Positions 1-5,714 of a DNA stretch of 6,246 nt are shown in pieces. Position 1 is the first letter of the stretch, and every line of letters starts with the position of its first letter. Source of the stretch: an archaeon. GTDB taxonomy: Archaea > Asgardarchaeota > Hermodarchaeia > Hermodarchaeales > Hermodarchaeaceae. Both the position numbers and the translations under genes were made by a program. The stretch spans positions 1-6,246 of the forward strand of contig JABXGX010000207.1 of the NCBI GenBank assembly GCA_016550405.1, given 5' to 3'. The notes beneath the pieces are model-generated. The model was given only the letters and a program-made list of their open reading frames with translations. It did not search any database and was not told the origin of the DNA.

Positions 1-1763
1 GCATAGACGAGGTAAGGATTCGTCAGGGTTCGGATATCATAAATGAGGAACACCGGTTCCGTGGTGGAGGGTTCTTCAGCGGCAATATACAAATGATAAC
101 CTTGTGCCCAGCACGCCTTCGCATCAGCATTCCCAATATTTCGTTGACTTAGGCTCACCAGGTCAGCGGGATCGGTGGCATTAATGACATCAACGAGATG
201 GCCACCACACACATACGCCATCCCGCCTGCCATGAAAACATCCGTTGCTTCAGACAACGGATACTGATCCAGAAATTCTATTTGTGAGGGATTACTGACG
301 TTAAACGACAGCAGACCCCCGCCACTCCCATAATCGGTCACAAACACACATCTGCCAGCAATATCGAGTTTTCGATATTCACGTCCTGGGTCGGGATAAC
401 GATCGAGTAGCACAGGAAACGCGGGATTGCTCAGGTTCAGCGACAGCAAGCCATCGGGACCTGCCGCAATATAGGCGGTGTCCCCGTCGACGCATACATC
501 CCACACTTCATAGCCACCATTATAGGATCCAATGAAGGGGAGGTCCGACCGCATCTGTCCAACACGATACGAATACACTCCAGCATCAGTAGCAACCAAA
601 AGATTCTCACCAGATAAAGCAATCTCCCAAGTGAAGGGAAGGGCAATGGACCCCACCAGCACAGGATGTGCTGGGTCCCGTACATTCAACATCTGCACCC
701 CACCGGTGCCATCCGCCACATACAAGATTTTATCCTGCAGAATGAGACGACGTGCGGTGCCAGGGGTATCATAGCTCCCCAGCATCACCGTGCTATTCGG
801 ATTACTCACATCAATAATCTGGACGCCACTTAGACCATCGGCCACATATGCAATATGCCCATCAACTAATACATCCGTTGCGTTACCTGGCGTATCGAGC
901 GTGCCTACAGGGTTAGTTCTAATCTGCCATGGTCCCGATCTAAAATACCGCTGAATATGTAAACCTTGTGTGCCCTCTGCAAGGTAGATCAGGCGACCAG
1001 TCATATCAAGACCCAGCACTTCCCACAGCGGTGTATAACCTCCTCCTGTTACAAAGCTCGGATCCTGAATCCCGAGAGCATAGAGGAATCCATCTGCTAT
1101 GACGCTTGGATAAGAAAATCCGGTCGCAAAAAGGAGCCCTCCTTCAATGACTATATCGGTGAAATTCGTCCAACCCCCCCACACATCAATTATTGTAGGT
1201 GCATACGGGTTCGACACATTATACATAATAACGCCTGCACCCCAGTTTGCATAATAGTTATAGTATTGGGAACCGTTGAACGCAGTGCCCACAAATAAGG
1301 TGTCTCCACTGACTCGGACCACCGTCACTTTGGTCCCCGCATCCAAGTTACTGATCGGGGTCAGATTATTGGGGTCACTGATGTTGAGAATCTGCACCGA
1401 GTCACAGATGGGCCAATCCCATGTCGTATTATACCATCCAATGTAGGCTTTCCGGCCCTGCACATCAATTGACCGCGTTGGCAACGGCGTCGGGTAAAAG
1501 TCCAACTGCGTCACGGTCAACGCCGGTTCAAACACCCGTGGTACCGAAATCTGACCGGTTCCCCATCCCTCCGCTGTGGTCGTGCCCGTATCCAAGTACG
1601 TCGTCGTCAAAAAATCTTCCACATACTGCGCAGCGCCTGGAATAGGAATAATTCGATTACTGGATGACAATCCCCACGACGCAACAGGAAATGAAGCGTG
1701 AGAGAAACCTACCAGAAGCATCACAAATAGAATCAAACCAATAACCAACCGACTCCGAGCCAT
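1..1763 (-). CDS. Secreted LVIVD-repeat beta-propeller protein, C-terminus beyond the window
   Basis: Reading the minus strand from the ATG at 1763 gives 587 codons with no stop up to the window edge, so the gene is incomplete at its 3' end. Residues 1-23 form a signal peptide: two arginines, a hydrophobic run (residues 6-20) and a likely cut after SHA. The rest is built of repeats of the LVIVD type, with the pattern G-V-x-I-x-D/N-V-S-N-P-x-x-P followed by a small beta strand and YVADG-like turns. Clear copies centre near residues 127, 182, 318, 360, 443, 488, 525 and 576, about 37-50 residues apart in the second half. The best copy starts GVQIIDVSNPN at 313. Such repeats fold as beta-propeller blades and are found in extracellular proteins; no enzymatic residues are evident and the ligand is unknown. 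A GGAGGT ribosome-binding site lies six bases before the ATG. In related archaeal proteins a C-terminal membrane anchor is common, but that part is not visible here. Family and secretion are secure; the function is not. Confidence 0.9.
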   Translation of the reverse strand, partial: MARSRLVIGLILFVMLLVGFSHASFPVASWGLSSSNRIIPIPGAAQYVEDFLTTTYLDTGTTTAEGWGTGQISVPRVFEPALTVTQLDFYPTPLPTRSIDVQGRKAYIGWYNTTWDWPICDSVQILNISDPNNLTPISNLDAGTKVTVVRVSGDTLFVGTAFNGSQYYNYYANWGAGVIMYNVSNPYAPTIIDVWGGWTNFTDIVIEGGLLFATGFSYPSVIADGFLYALGIQDPSFVTGGGYTPLWEVLGLDMTGRLIYLAEGTQGLHIQRYFRSGPWQIRTNPVGTLDTPGNATDVLVDGHIAYVADGLSGVQIIDVSNPNSTVMLGSYDTPGTARRLILQDKILYVADGTGGVQMLNVRDPAHPVLVGSIALPFTWEIALSGENLLVATDAGVYSYRVGQMRSDLPFIGSYNGGYEVWDVCVDGDTAYIAAGPDGLLSLNLSNPAFPVLLDRYPDPGREYRKLDIAGRCVFVTDYGSGGGLLSFNVSNPSQIEFLDQYPLSEATDVFMAGGMAYVCGGHLVDVINATDPADLVSLSQRNIGNADAKACWAQGYHLYIAAEEPSTTEPVFLIYDIRTLTNPYLVY

Positions 1764-1769
1764 ACAGTG

Positions 1770-1775
1770 ACCTCC
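1770..1775 (-). promoter_or_regulatory. Ribosome-binding site of the LVIVD-repeat gene
   Basis: GGAGGT on the minus strand, six bases before the ATG at 1763. It is the strongest Shine-Dalgarno match in the window and fixes the start of a gene whose signal peptide begins at that ATG. Confidence 0.75.
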
Positions 1776-1812
1776 CGCACCACAAATACATCCCACTCTA
1801 AGCGAATCTTCC

Positions 1813-1819
1813 TAATAAA
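1813..1819 (-). promoter_or_regulatory. Possible archaeal TATA box of the LVIVD-repeat gene
   Basis: The minus strand reads TTTATTA about 53 bases before the ATG. A start of transcription some 25 bases downstream would leave a leader of roughly 27 bases that contains the GGAGGT site. This is a motif match plus spacing only; A/T-rich hexamers are common, so the call is tentative. Confidence 0.35.
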
Positions 1820-1895
1820 CGCTCCAGTCAAGCCTACCACCCCTTTCTAAAAACATTCCCACCCACTCCAAGCGATGATGAATGCACGGTGAAGC

Positions 1896-1903
1896 TATTT
1901 AAG
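1896..1903 (+). promoter_or_regulatory. Probable archaeal TATA box of the 74-residue membrane protein gene
   Basis: TATTTAAG, preceded by purine-rich GAAGC in the position of a BRE element, lies about 39 bases before the ATG at 1938. The expected transcript would start near 1925 and carry a leader of about 13 bases containing GGGTGG. It sits in the 174-bp gap between two divergent genes, so both promoters are back to back. A second A/T-rich stretch, TTATAGAATAG, at 1910-1920 is an alternative. Confidence 0.45.
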
Positions 1904-1937
1904 AAAGAATTATAGAATAGAGGTCTGGGTGGTTTGA

Positions 1938-2162
1938 ATGGGTTTTACTTGGAAGGAACATCTAATTGTCATCATCATCTTATTTCTAATCCTTGGACCC
2001 CTATTCTCCTTTGGAGCCGCATGGCTCATCGTCGGTCCTAACCCAACCGATCCAGGATTCATTGGATTCTTCCTCGGCTGGCTCCCCTTCGGATTTCTCC
2101 TCGCCCTCGTACTAGCCCCCATCCTTTGGTTCTTCACGACCCACTCTGTGGGTCTTGCATAG
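1938..2162 (+). CDS. Small two-helix membrane protein, unknown function
   Basis: A 74-residue protein I do not recognise. It has two long hydrophobic segments, roughly residues 8-32 and 41-68, joined by a short polar turn with the sequence GPNPTDPGF. Only six residues precede the first helix and about six follow the second, so it is essentially a helical hairpin in the membrane. No cysteine, metal-binding or charged pattern suggests a catalytic role. An in-frame TGA directly precedes the ATG, which settles the start; GGGTGG five bases upstream is a fair ribosome-binding site. It ends with TAG, and TGA follows in frame three codons later. It is divergent from the LVIVD-repeat gene and 224 bases upstream of a second membrane protein on the same strand. 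The reverse-strand frame over the same bases is arginine- and proline-rich and looks like a shadow. Confidence 0.7.
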   Translation: MGFTWKEHLIVIIILFLILGPLFSFGAAWLIVGPNPTDPGFIGFFLGWLPFGFLLALVLAPILWFFTTHSVGLA

Positions 2163-2386
2163 AAAGCATGAATCCCACCAAATCACGCTAGCCATAACGC
2201 TGGATTATCCACTGAGGTTGGCAAGCTGTTACCTCTAGACATATAATGCATCGAATGTAATTATTGCAGCTGTTACAATAACCCACTGGTTTGAAACTCC
2301 AATGGATACGCAAAACTCAAGCCGGTTTTCTCTCTTAGCAACATTTTTGGTCTCAGGTTCCCAAATCCACACAGAGGGAACAAAAT
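2163..2386 (+). other. Intergenic region with a 9-base direct repeat and an inverted repeat
   Basis: This 224-base gap separates the two plus-strand membrane-protein genes. AGCTGTTAC occurs at 2224-2232 and again at 2268-2276. The second copy lies inside an inverted repeat, TTATTG at 2261-2266 and CAATAA at 2276-2281. ATATAATG near 2241-2248 is TATA-like but lies about 140 bases before the next ATG. I see no convincing T-rich terminator or clear promoter at normal spacing. A regulatory role of the repeats is only a possibility. Confidence 0.3.
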
Positions 2387-2830
2387 ATGTCCGCTAAAGA
2401 ATCGCGGAAAGGATTAAGCGAACCCATCTTTTTCATTCTCTTTATCGTGTCACCAGTGGTCTCAGTTGGAATTATTGTATGGGCATTCTTATCGAATTCC
2501 TTCTTAGCCATCGCATTAGCCCTACCATATTGTATTGTATCCCCTATTTGGAGCTATATCGATGCCCGTGTAACACGCCAGCTCATGAGGGAAGGAGCAA
2601 AACTTGTGGTCATGTTAATCATCAGTTTCATCACGATTTTCTTACTGACATCGTTTGGACCCTTTTGGATGCCCCAGTTCTTATTGGCTAGTATCACATT
2701 CGTATCCACAGCTATGTTCCTGGGAGCATTGAGTTCTCTCCTCTGTGAACGCTTTCTAAAACCCAAACTCGCATTAAGCGATTCTAACAATAGTGAACAA
2801 ATCCAAACGGAAACCCACAGGTCCATTTGA
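2387..2830 (+). CDS. Four-helix integral membrane protein, unknown function
   Basis: A 147-residue protein of no family I can name. After a charged start (MSAKESRKG) it has hydrophobic segments at about residues 13-35, 38-57, 72-90 and 95-119. The loop between the second and third, residues 58-71, is rich in charge (DARVTRQLMREGAK), and the C-terminal 25 residues are polar and rich in Asn, Ser, Gln and Glu. By the positive-inside rule the basic N-terminus, the middle loop and the tail would all face the cytoplasm. GAGGG at 2374-2378, eight bases before the ATG, supports the start; an upstream in-frame TAG at 2336 excludes a much longer form. The gene ends six bases before the end of the convergent hydrolase gene, so transcripts of the two are likely to overlap at their 3' ends. 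It reads as a real gene because a long hydrophobic pattern is maintained throughout, but the role is unknown. Confidence 0.75.
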   Translation: MSAKESRKGLSEPIFFILFIVSPVVSVGIIVWAFLSNSFLAIALALPYCIVSPIWSYIDARVTRQLMREGAKLVVMLIISFITIFLLTSFGPFWMPQFLLASITFVSTAMFLGALSSLLCERFLKPKLALSDSNNSEQIQTETHRSI

Positions 2831-2836
2831 ATTTCA

Positions 2837-3664
2837 TCAGCTTATCTGCATTTCTTCCACTCGATCAAGCCATTCGCTAACCAGAGCGTTGAACAATAGT
2901 GATTGTTCCAATTGGAGTGCATGGCCAGCGCTGTCTAATACGGCGAAAGTCGCGCGTGGGTAATGCTCAAGAATGTTCCAGGCATCGCGATAGCCAATCC
3001 AATGATCTTGGCGACCGACGAGAATCAACGTCGGTTTGTCAAAGCGAAATGAGGGGGAATTAATCGCAAAGCTGAAATCATCCTTTCGCGGATCGAAGCG
3101 TTCCAAAAACGCGGTATCAGCTATTTTTACAGCAGGGGTAATCACTTGCGAGTAGCGTTGCCAATGGTTCTGAGTCTGAATCACCGCGACCTCCTCAAAG
3201 TCTTCACGATCTCCTGGACTCAAACTAGCCAAGAACACCTCTTCCCTTGCTATCACCATCTTGGGGGGAAGCGCTCTTGCTTGCGGATTCCCAACGATTC
3301 GTGGCACTATCAACAGAACCCCATCTACCATGTCTGATTTCTTATTGACTAATCCTTGCGCAAGGTATCCTCCATAAGAAAGCCCCGCCACCAAGTACCG
3401 TTTATCGGGAATGACCGTATCGATGAACCCAAACAATAGATCCAATACATCATCCGAGGACTGGATCCACTCCCGTCCAGCCGTTTTCCCATGCCCAGGA
3501 AGATCCAGATAGATGCGTTGCCATCCCTCCCGATGCGTAAATATCGGTTCAAAACACCCCATCATGGACCGATGGTCAAGGGTAAATCCATGAAGCGATA
3601 CAATCGGTCTTCCTTGGCCAACAACCTTGTAATGGATAGCCACATCTCGCACTTTACAAATCAT
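2837..3664 (-). CDS. Alpha/beta-hydrolase fold enzyme
   Basis: A complete soluble alpha/beta hydrolase. Residue numbers count from a TTG at 3667, giving 276 residues; the ATG at 3664, chosen here, is residue 2. Family landmarks are in order: the oxyanion-hole loop SLHGFTLDHRSM (24-35), strand and loop YLDLPGHGKT (53-62), the nucleophile elbow GLSYGG with Ser97, a cap region around 125-205, GRQDHWIGY with the likely acid Asp221, and SAGHALQLEQ with His249. The triad Ser-Asp-His is complete, so the protein should be an active serine hydrolase such as an esterase, a C-C bond hydrolase or a lipase-like enzyme; the substrate cannot be read from sequence. No signal peptide is seen, so it is cytoplasmic. 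Start choice: TGA, TTG and ATG follow each other in frame. A weak AGG at 3676-3678 lies 8 bases from the TTG and 11 from the ATG, so TTG remains possible. The stop lies six bases from the end of the convergent membrane-protein gene. Confidence 0.93.
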   Translation of the reverse strand: MICKVRDVAIHYKVVGQGRPIVSLHGFTLDHRSMMGCFEPIFTHREGWQRIYLDLPGHGKTAGREWIQSSDDVLDLLFGFIDTVIPDKRYLVAGLSYGGYLAQGLVNKKSDMVDGVLLIVPRIVGNPQARALPPKMVIAREEVFLASLSPGDREDFEEVAVIQTQNHWQRYSQVITPAVKIADTAFLERFDPRKDDFSFAINSPSFRFDKPTLILVGRQDHWIGYRDAWNILEHYPRATFAVLDSAGHALQLEQSLLFNALVSEWLDRVEEMQIS

Positions 3665-3710
3665 CAATCACACAACCTGATTCGCTAAATGAATTACAGA
3701 GACACGTCCC

Positions 3711-3716
3711 ATATTT
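3711..3716 (-). promoter_or_regulatory. Possible TATA box of the alpha/beta-hydrolase gene
   Basis: The minus strand reads GAGAAATATGGG here, about 50 bases before the ATG at 3664, the same distance as at the LVIVD-repeat gene. This is a weak match and the only support is position and A/T content. Confidence 0.25.
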
Positions 3717-3827
3717 CTCAATACTGGTAAGTGCACTTCAAACCCGTAATAACACCGGACCCCTAGATTTCATTTCCGCACCGAACTCCCAATTCTTCTC
3801 ACCTTTTTGAGGCAGGCAACGCTTGAA

Positions 3828-3835
3828 TTTTAATA
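3828..3835 (+). promoter_or_regulatory. Probable archaeal TATA box of the small basic protein gene
   Basis: TTTTAATA, with GCTTGAA just upstream in BRE position, is centred about 35 bases before the ATG at 3866. The predicted transcript start falls near 3856, so the mRNA would have about ten leader bases and no ribosome-binding site. This fits near-leaderless expression as known in many archaea and is the main argument that the tiny downstream frame is real. Confidence 0.4.
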
Positions 3836-3865
3836 GGTCAAATTACTGCATCTACATGACCGTCG

Positions 3866-4039
3866 ATGACTCGTCGCCGACGAAATAGAAAGAAAAATCG
3901 CAAAGGATTCGGTATCACACCTTTAGTTGAACCCGGATATGGCGCCATTTACGTCAGGACTCCATGGATAATGAAACTCAAACAATTAGGCAAGAAAAAA
4001 CCAAGACAAGTTCGAAAACTTCACCAAAAGCAAAAATAG
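3866..4039 (+). CDS. Very basic 57-residue protein, unknown function
   Basis: The ATG at 3866 opens a 57-codon frame that ends at TAG 4037-4039; an in-frame TGA at 3857-3859 precedes it. About 20 of 57 residues are Lys or Arg, concentrated at both ends (MTRRRRNRKKNRKG and GKKKPRQVRKLHQKQK), around a less charged middle with GFGITPLVEPGYGAIYVRTPW at 14-34. Such a layout suits a small nucleic-acid- or ribosome-binding protein, but I recognise no family. No ribosome-binding site precedes it; a TATA-like box at 3828-3835 at the usual spacing supports transcription. It was found by reading the region directly, since it is shorter than common ORF cut-offs. The frame stays open for 69 more codons after the TAG, discussed as a finding. 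It may still be a chance frame in an A-rich stretch. Confidence 0.42.
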   Translation: MTRRRRNRKKNRKGFGITPLVEPGYGAIYVRTPWIMKLKQLGKKKPRQVRKLHQKQK

Positions 4040-4130
4040 AACTCTCAACCTCCCTTCAACTCTGAAGTTGACACTGCAAAAAACATCTTCCACGAAGTTT
4101 GCATTGAATTAGAAACCAAGGCGAATAACG

Positions 4131-4154
4131 AAAAGAAAAAGGGGTGTCAACCCC
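4131..4154 (-). terminator. Hairpin plus T-tract on the minus strand
   Basis: On the minus strand GGGGT, loop TGAC and ACCCC form a perfect five-base-pair, G/C-rich stem, followed at once by TTTTTCTTTT. It looks like an intrinsic terminator, and the oligo-T alone would suffice as an archaeal termination signal. No minus-strand protein gene ends here, and the nearest one on that strand starts downstream at 3664. It therefore either ends an RNA gene or shields the hydrolase from upstream transcription. The plus strand has A-tracts instead and could not use it. Confidence 0.55.
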
Positions 4155-4250
4155 ACCGAAGCGCAACACCACCAGTATTTCCGGCAGCATACAGCCGCGT
4201 TCTAGCCCACTCCAATGTAAGCTCTAGGGGAGTTCTTCTGAACAAATGAA
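4131..4250 (-). ncRNA. Candidate small structured RNA (speculative)
   Basis: The minus strand upstream of the hairpin/T-tract can form several local stems: ACUCC with GGAGU around 4203-4230, GCGGC with GCUGC closing a five-base loop around 4184-4198, and a UUCG tetraloop closed by CGC/GUG near 4157-4166. With the terminal GGGGT/ACCCC stem this makes an ordered series ending in a T-tract, as expected of a small RNA. I recognise no known class: there are no SRP, RNase P, tRNA or C/D-box signatures. No clear promoter was found at the expected 5' end, so length and existence are guesses. Confidence 0.22.
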
Positions 4251-4361
4251 TGCACCAAGAATCGAATAATCGCTTCTACAATCCTCTTACTTATCGTGGG
4301 TCCATTTCGCTTATGTACTCTCCAAACCTATTTGCTACACAGGAATTCCAGGTGAGTTGAC

Positions 4362-5090
4362 ATGAATATCAAGGAAGAAAAGGTGCATTACACCGAGCTG
4401 CTTCCCCATGAATTCCGAAAACGTTTGAAAGAAAGACCTGTGGCGTATTTGCCCTTGGGCACATTGGAATGGCATGGTGATCATCTCCCATTAGGCTCAG
4501 ATAGCATCCAGAGTGAAGAATTAATGGTGGCTTGTGCCCGGCAGTTGGGGGGGATTGTGATGCCCCCTATACATCTAGGACCCGACCAAGCAATTCTCAC
4601 TCACAATGGGCAGACATTCTATGGGATGGACGCAATACCTGATACACTGCCACCACGACAACTCGAAGGGAGCTGCTACTGGGTGTCAAATGGCTTCTTC
4701 AAATTACTAATTGACATGATTCTAACCCAAATAAAAAGAGCCGGATTCCAAGCCGTGTTCGCCGATGGACATGGACCCTCCCGCTGGTCCTGGGTGAAAG
4801 ACATCTCTGAACGTGAAGCGCGGTTCGGATTGAAGCTCTTCGGCGTTACCGCCGATATCAAACGGGCATGGAAGTATCAGATTGATCACGCAGGACAGAA
4901 TGAAACCTCGATAATGTTGGCCCTCCGACCCGACCTAGTTGACCAATCGAAGCTACCACAGGACCCATCAATTTTCCCAGAAAGAATCCTGGGTAAAGAT
5001 CCACGTCAAGCCACTGCCAATTTGGGTAAAAAATACTTGGACGCAGCCGTGAAGATTCTCAAAACCAAGTTCGCCAAAGCAGGTTTATGA
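4362..5090 (+). CDS. Creatininase-family metallohydrolase with atypical motifs
   Basis: A 242-residue protein, the usual size of the creatininase / creatinine amidohydrolase family, which also includes FAPy deformylases and MftE-type peptidases. The N-terminal metal-binding motif is PLGTLEWHGDHLPLGSDS (31-48), supplying Glu36, His38 and Asp47. DGHGPSRW at 135-142 supplies His137 where the family has NGHGGN. DHAGQNETSIMLALRPDLVD at 175-194 matches the family's HAGExETS signature, keeping Glu181 but with Gln179 in place of the first Glu. The likely activity is hydrolysis of a cyclic or linear amide using two divalent metals in the cytoplasm; the substrate is not predictable. AGGTGAG at 4350-4356, five bases before the ATG, is a good ribosome-binding site, and TGA at 4353 in frame rules out a longer form. 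It stands alone on its strand. Family assignment is firm; specificity is open because of the changed residues. Confidence 0.92.
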   Translation: MNIKEEKVHYTELLPHEFRKRLKERPVAYLPLGTLEWHGDHLPLGSDSIQSEELMVACARQLGGIVMPPIHLGPDQAILTHNGQTFYGMDAIPDTLPPRQLEGSCYWVSNGFFKLLIDMILTQIKRAGFQAVFADGHGPSRWSWVKDISEREARFGLKLFGVTADIKRAWKYQIDHAGQNETSIMLALRPDLVDQSKLPQDPSIFPERILGKDPRQATANLGKKYLDAAVKILKTKFAKAGL

Positions 5091-5124
5091 AATAAAGTCC
5101 AAAAGAGTAGTCAAGAAATACTGA

Positions 5125-5154
5125 AGGCTTAGGCGATTCAGCCTCTCTTTTCTG
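5125..5154 (+). terminator. Weak hairpin and T-rich tail after the creatininase-family gene
   Basis: AGGCT (5125-5129) and AGCCT (5140-5144) can pair across a ten-base loop, followed by CTCTTTTCT. It lies 35 bases after the stop codon at 5088-5090, a sensible place for termination. The stem is short and the T-run is only four bases, so the call is tentative. Confidence 0.3.
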
Positions 5155-5308
5155 AGACTTCTGGGCGTTCCGCTAGGGTTGAGGAATAATCAGCAGCAGT
5201 GCTTGTAAACTCGATGCAGAAGCGATTATCAGATAGGTCACCGGGTGCTGAAGCAACATCTTTAACAAAATTAAATTGCCGTATTTGAGGGCCCTTTGCT
5301 GGTCTCAT
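5138..5308 (-). CDS. Doubtful 56-residue ORF
   Basis: From the ATG at 5308 the minus strand is open for 56 codons to TGA at 5138-5140. The protein is soluble, mixed in charge and of ordinary composition, beginning MRPAKGPQIRQFNFVKDV and ending ERPEVSEKRG. It begins 22 bases after the TAG of the membrane-protein gene on the same strand and could be co-transcribed with it. Against it: there is no ribosome-binding site, an in-frame TAA lies shortly upstream, and the plus-strand terminator-like hairpin overlaps its end. I recognise no family. It may be a small gene, a remnant, or chance. Confidence 0.25.
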   Translation of the reverse strand: MRPAKGPQIRQFNFVKDVASAPGDLSDNRFCIEFTSTAADYSSTLAERPEVSEKRG

Positions 5309-5330
5309 AGGTTTGTTAGGTTTATGTTAA

Positions 5331-5678
5331 CTAACTCGCTTGCTCCACAGCAATCAAGATCCCTGCGACGAATATCAACACACCACCAATAAGATACGAA
5401 CCAATCGCTGCTATCACACCGAAAATAATGAGGTAAAGGGCTGCCGCCTGATGATCCCTGTCAATCCTTGGCATACAATAAAACAGAATGATGAAACCAA
5501 AGACAACCGCTACGATAGCCAAGGAAAACCCCAGAATGCTCTCAACTGCAATACCGTGCCGTCCAATAAACTCCTCATACAACACAAGACCATTCATCAC
5601 CACAGCAAGAAACCCTAAAACGATACACACAATCGAACCCGCTTTCGCCAAGATTTTAGCCGTATCGATTAACGCCAT
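5331..5678 (-). CDS. Small four-helix membrane protein, unknown function
   Basis: A 115-residue protein from ATG 5678, starting MALIDTAKILAKAGS. The frame can be extended upstream to a TTG at 5711, but GGTGGAG at 5685-5691, six bases before the ATG, decides for the shorter form. Hydrophobic segments lie at about residues 14-35, 46-68, 79-94 and 97-112. A charged stretch PRIDRDHQ (70-77) sits between the second and third, and a small loop EEFIGRHG (35-42) between the first and second. The glycine-rich last hairpin (IGGVLIFVAGILIAV) resembles small archaeal membrane proteins of unknown function; I cannot name a family. A TATA box and a palindrome precede it, and a T-tract upstream separates it from the phosphoesterase gene, so it probably has its own promoter. 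It ends with TAG. Confidence 0.75.
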   Translation of the reverse strand: MALIDTAKILAKAGSIVCIVLGFLAVVMNGLVLYEEFIGRHGIAVESILGFSLAIVAVVFGFIILFYCMPRIDRDHQAAALYLIIFGVIAAIGSYLIGGVLIFVAGILIAVEQAS

Positions 5679-5684
5679 AACAAA

Positions 5685-5691
5685 CTCCACC
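5685..5691 (-). promoter_or_regulatory. Ribosome-binding site that decides the membrane-protein start
   Basis: GGTGGAG on the minus strand, six bases before the ATG at 5678, complements the 3' end of 16S rRNA well. The upstream TTG at 5711 has no comparable site and would also lie very close to or upstream of the predicted transcript start near 5693. Confidence 0.6.
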
Positions 5692-5714
5692 AACTCAATC
5701 GAAATCAACAATCA

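Larger units (their letters stand above)
4040..4361. other. 322-base stretch without an assured gene
   Basis: Between the small basic ORF and the creatininase-family gene no frame is convincing as a protein. The plus strand, in the frame of the basic ORF, is open from 4040 to a TGA at 4247-4249. The minus strand ends a foldable segment with a hairpin and T-tract at 4131-4154. Segment 4155-4250 contains several short inverted repeats. The A-rich part (4040-4140) and the more G+C-rich part (4141-4240) differ visibly in composition. The creatininase promoter must lie near the right end; TTATGTA at 4311-4317 is a weak candidate. Confidence 0.5.

Noticed and set aside
437..685. An 82-codon minus-strand frame within the LVIVD-repeat gene
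   Set aside because: It is in another frame of the same strand, fully inside the repeat-coding frame.
966..1298. A 110-codon plus-strand frame inside the LVIVD-repeat gene
   Set aside because: It is Cys/Ile/His-rich without domain pattern, has no ribosome-binding site, and lies opposite a long frame with a clear signal peptide and repeats.
1875..1881. ATGATGA, a box C match of C/D-box RNAs
   Set aside because: No CTGA box D lies at a suitable distance and no terminal stem was found; it overlaps the promoter region of the 1938 gene.
1910..2137. A 75-codon minus-strand frame over the two-helix protein gene
   Set aside because: Arg/Pro/Lys-rich shadow of the hydrophobic plus-strand frame; it has no support for its start.
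2288..2300. GGTTTGAAACTCC, resembling a tRNA T-arm
   Set aside because: No acceptor stem, D-arm or anticodon arm can be built around it.
2302..2397. A 31-codon ORF that overlaps the start of the 2387 gene
   Set aside because: Such short overlaps are common by chance; there is no ribosome-binding site and no leader-peptide pattern.
4250..4360. A 36-codon ORF ending one base before the creatininase-family ATG
   Set aside because: The spacing looks like translational coupling, but the creatininase gene has its own good AGGTGAG site and the peptide has ordinary composition; no support beyond position.
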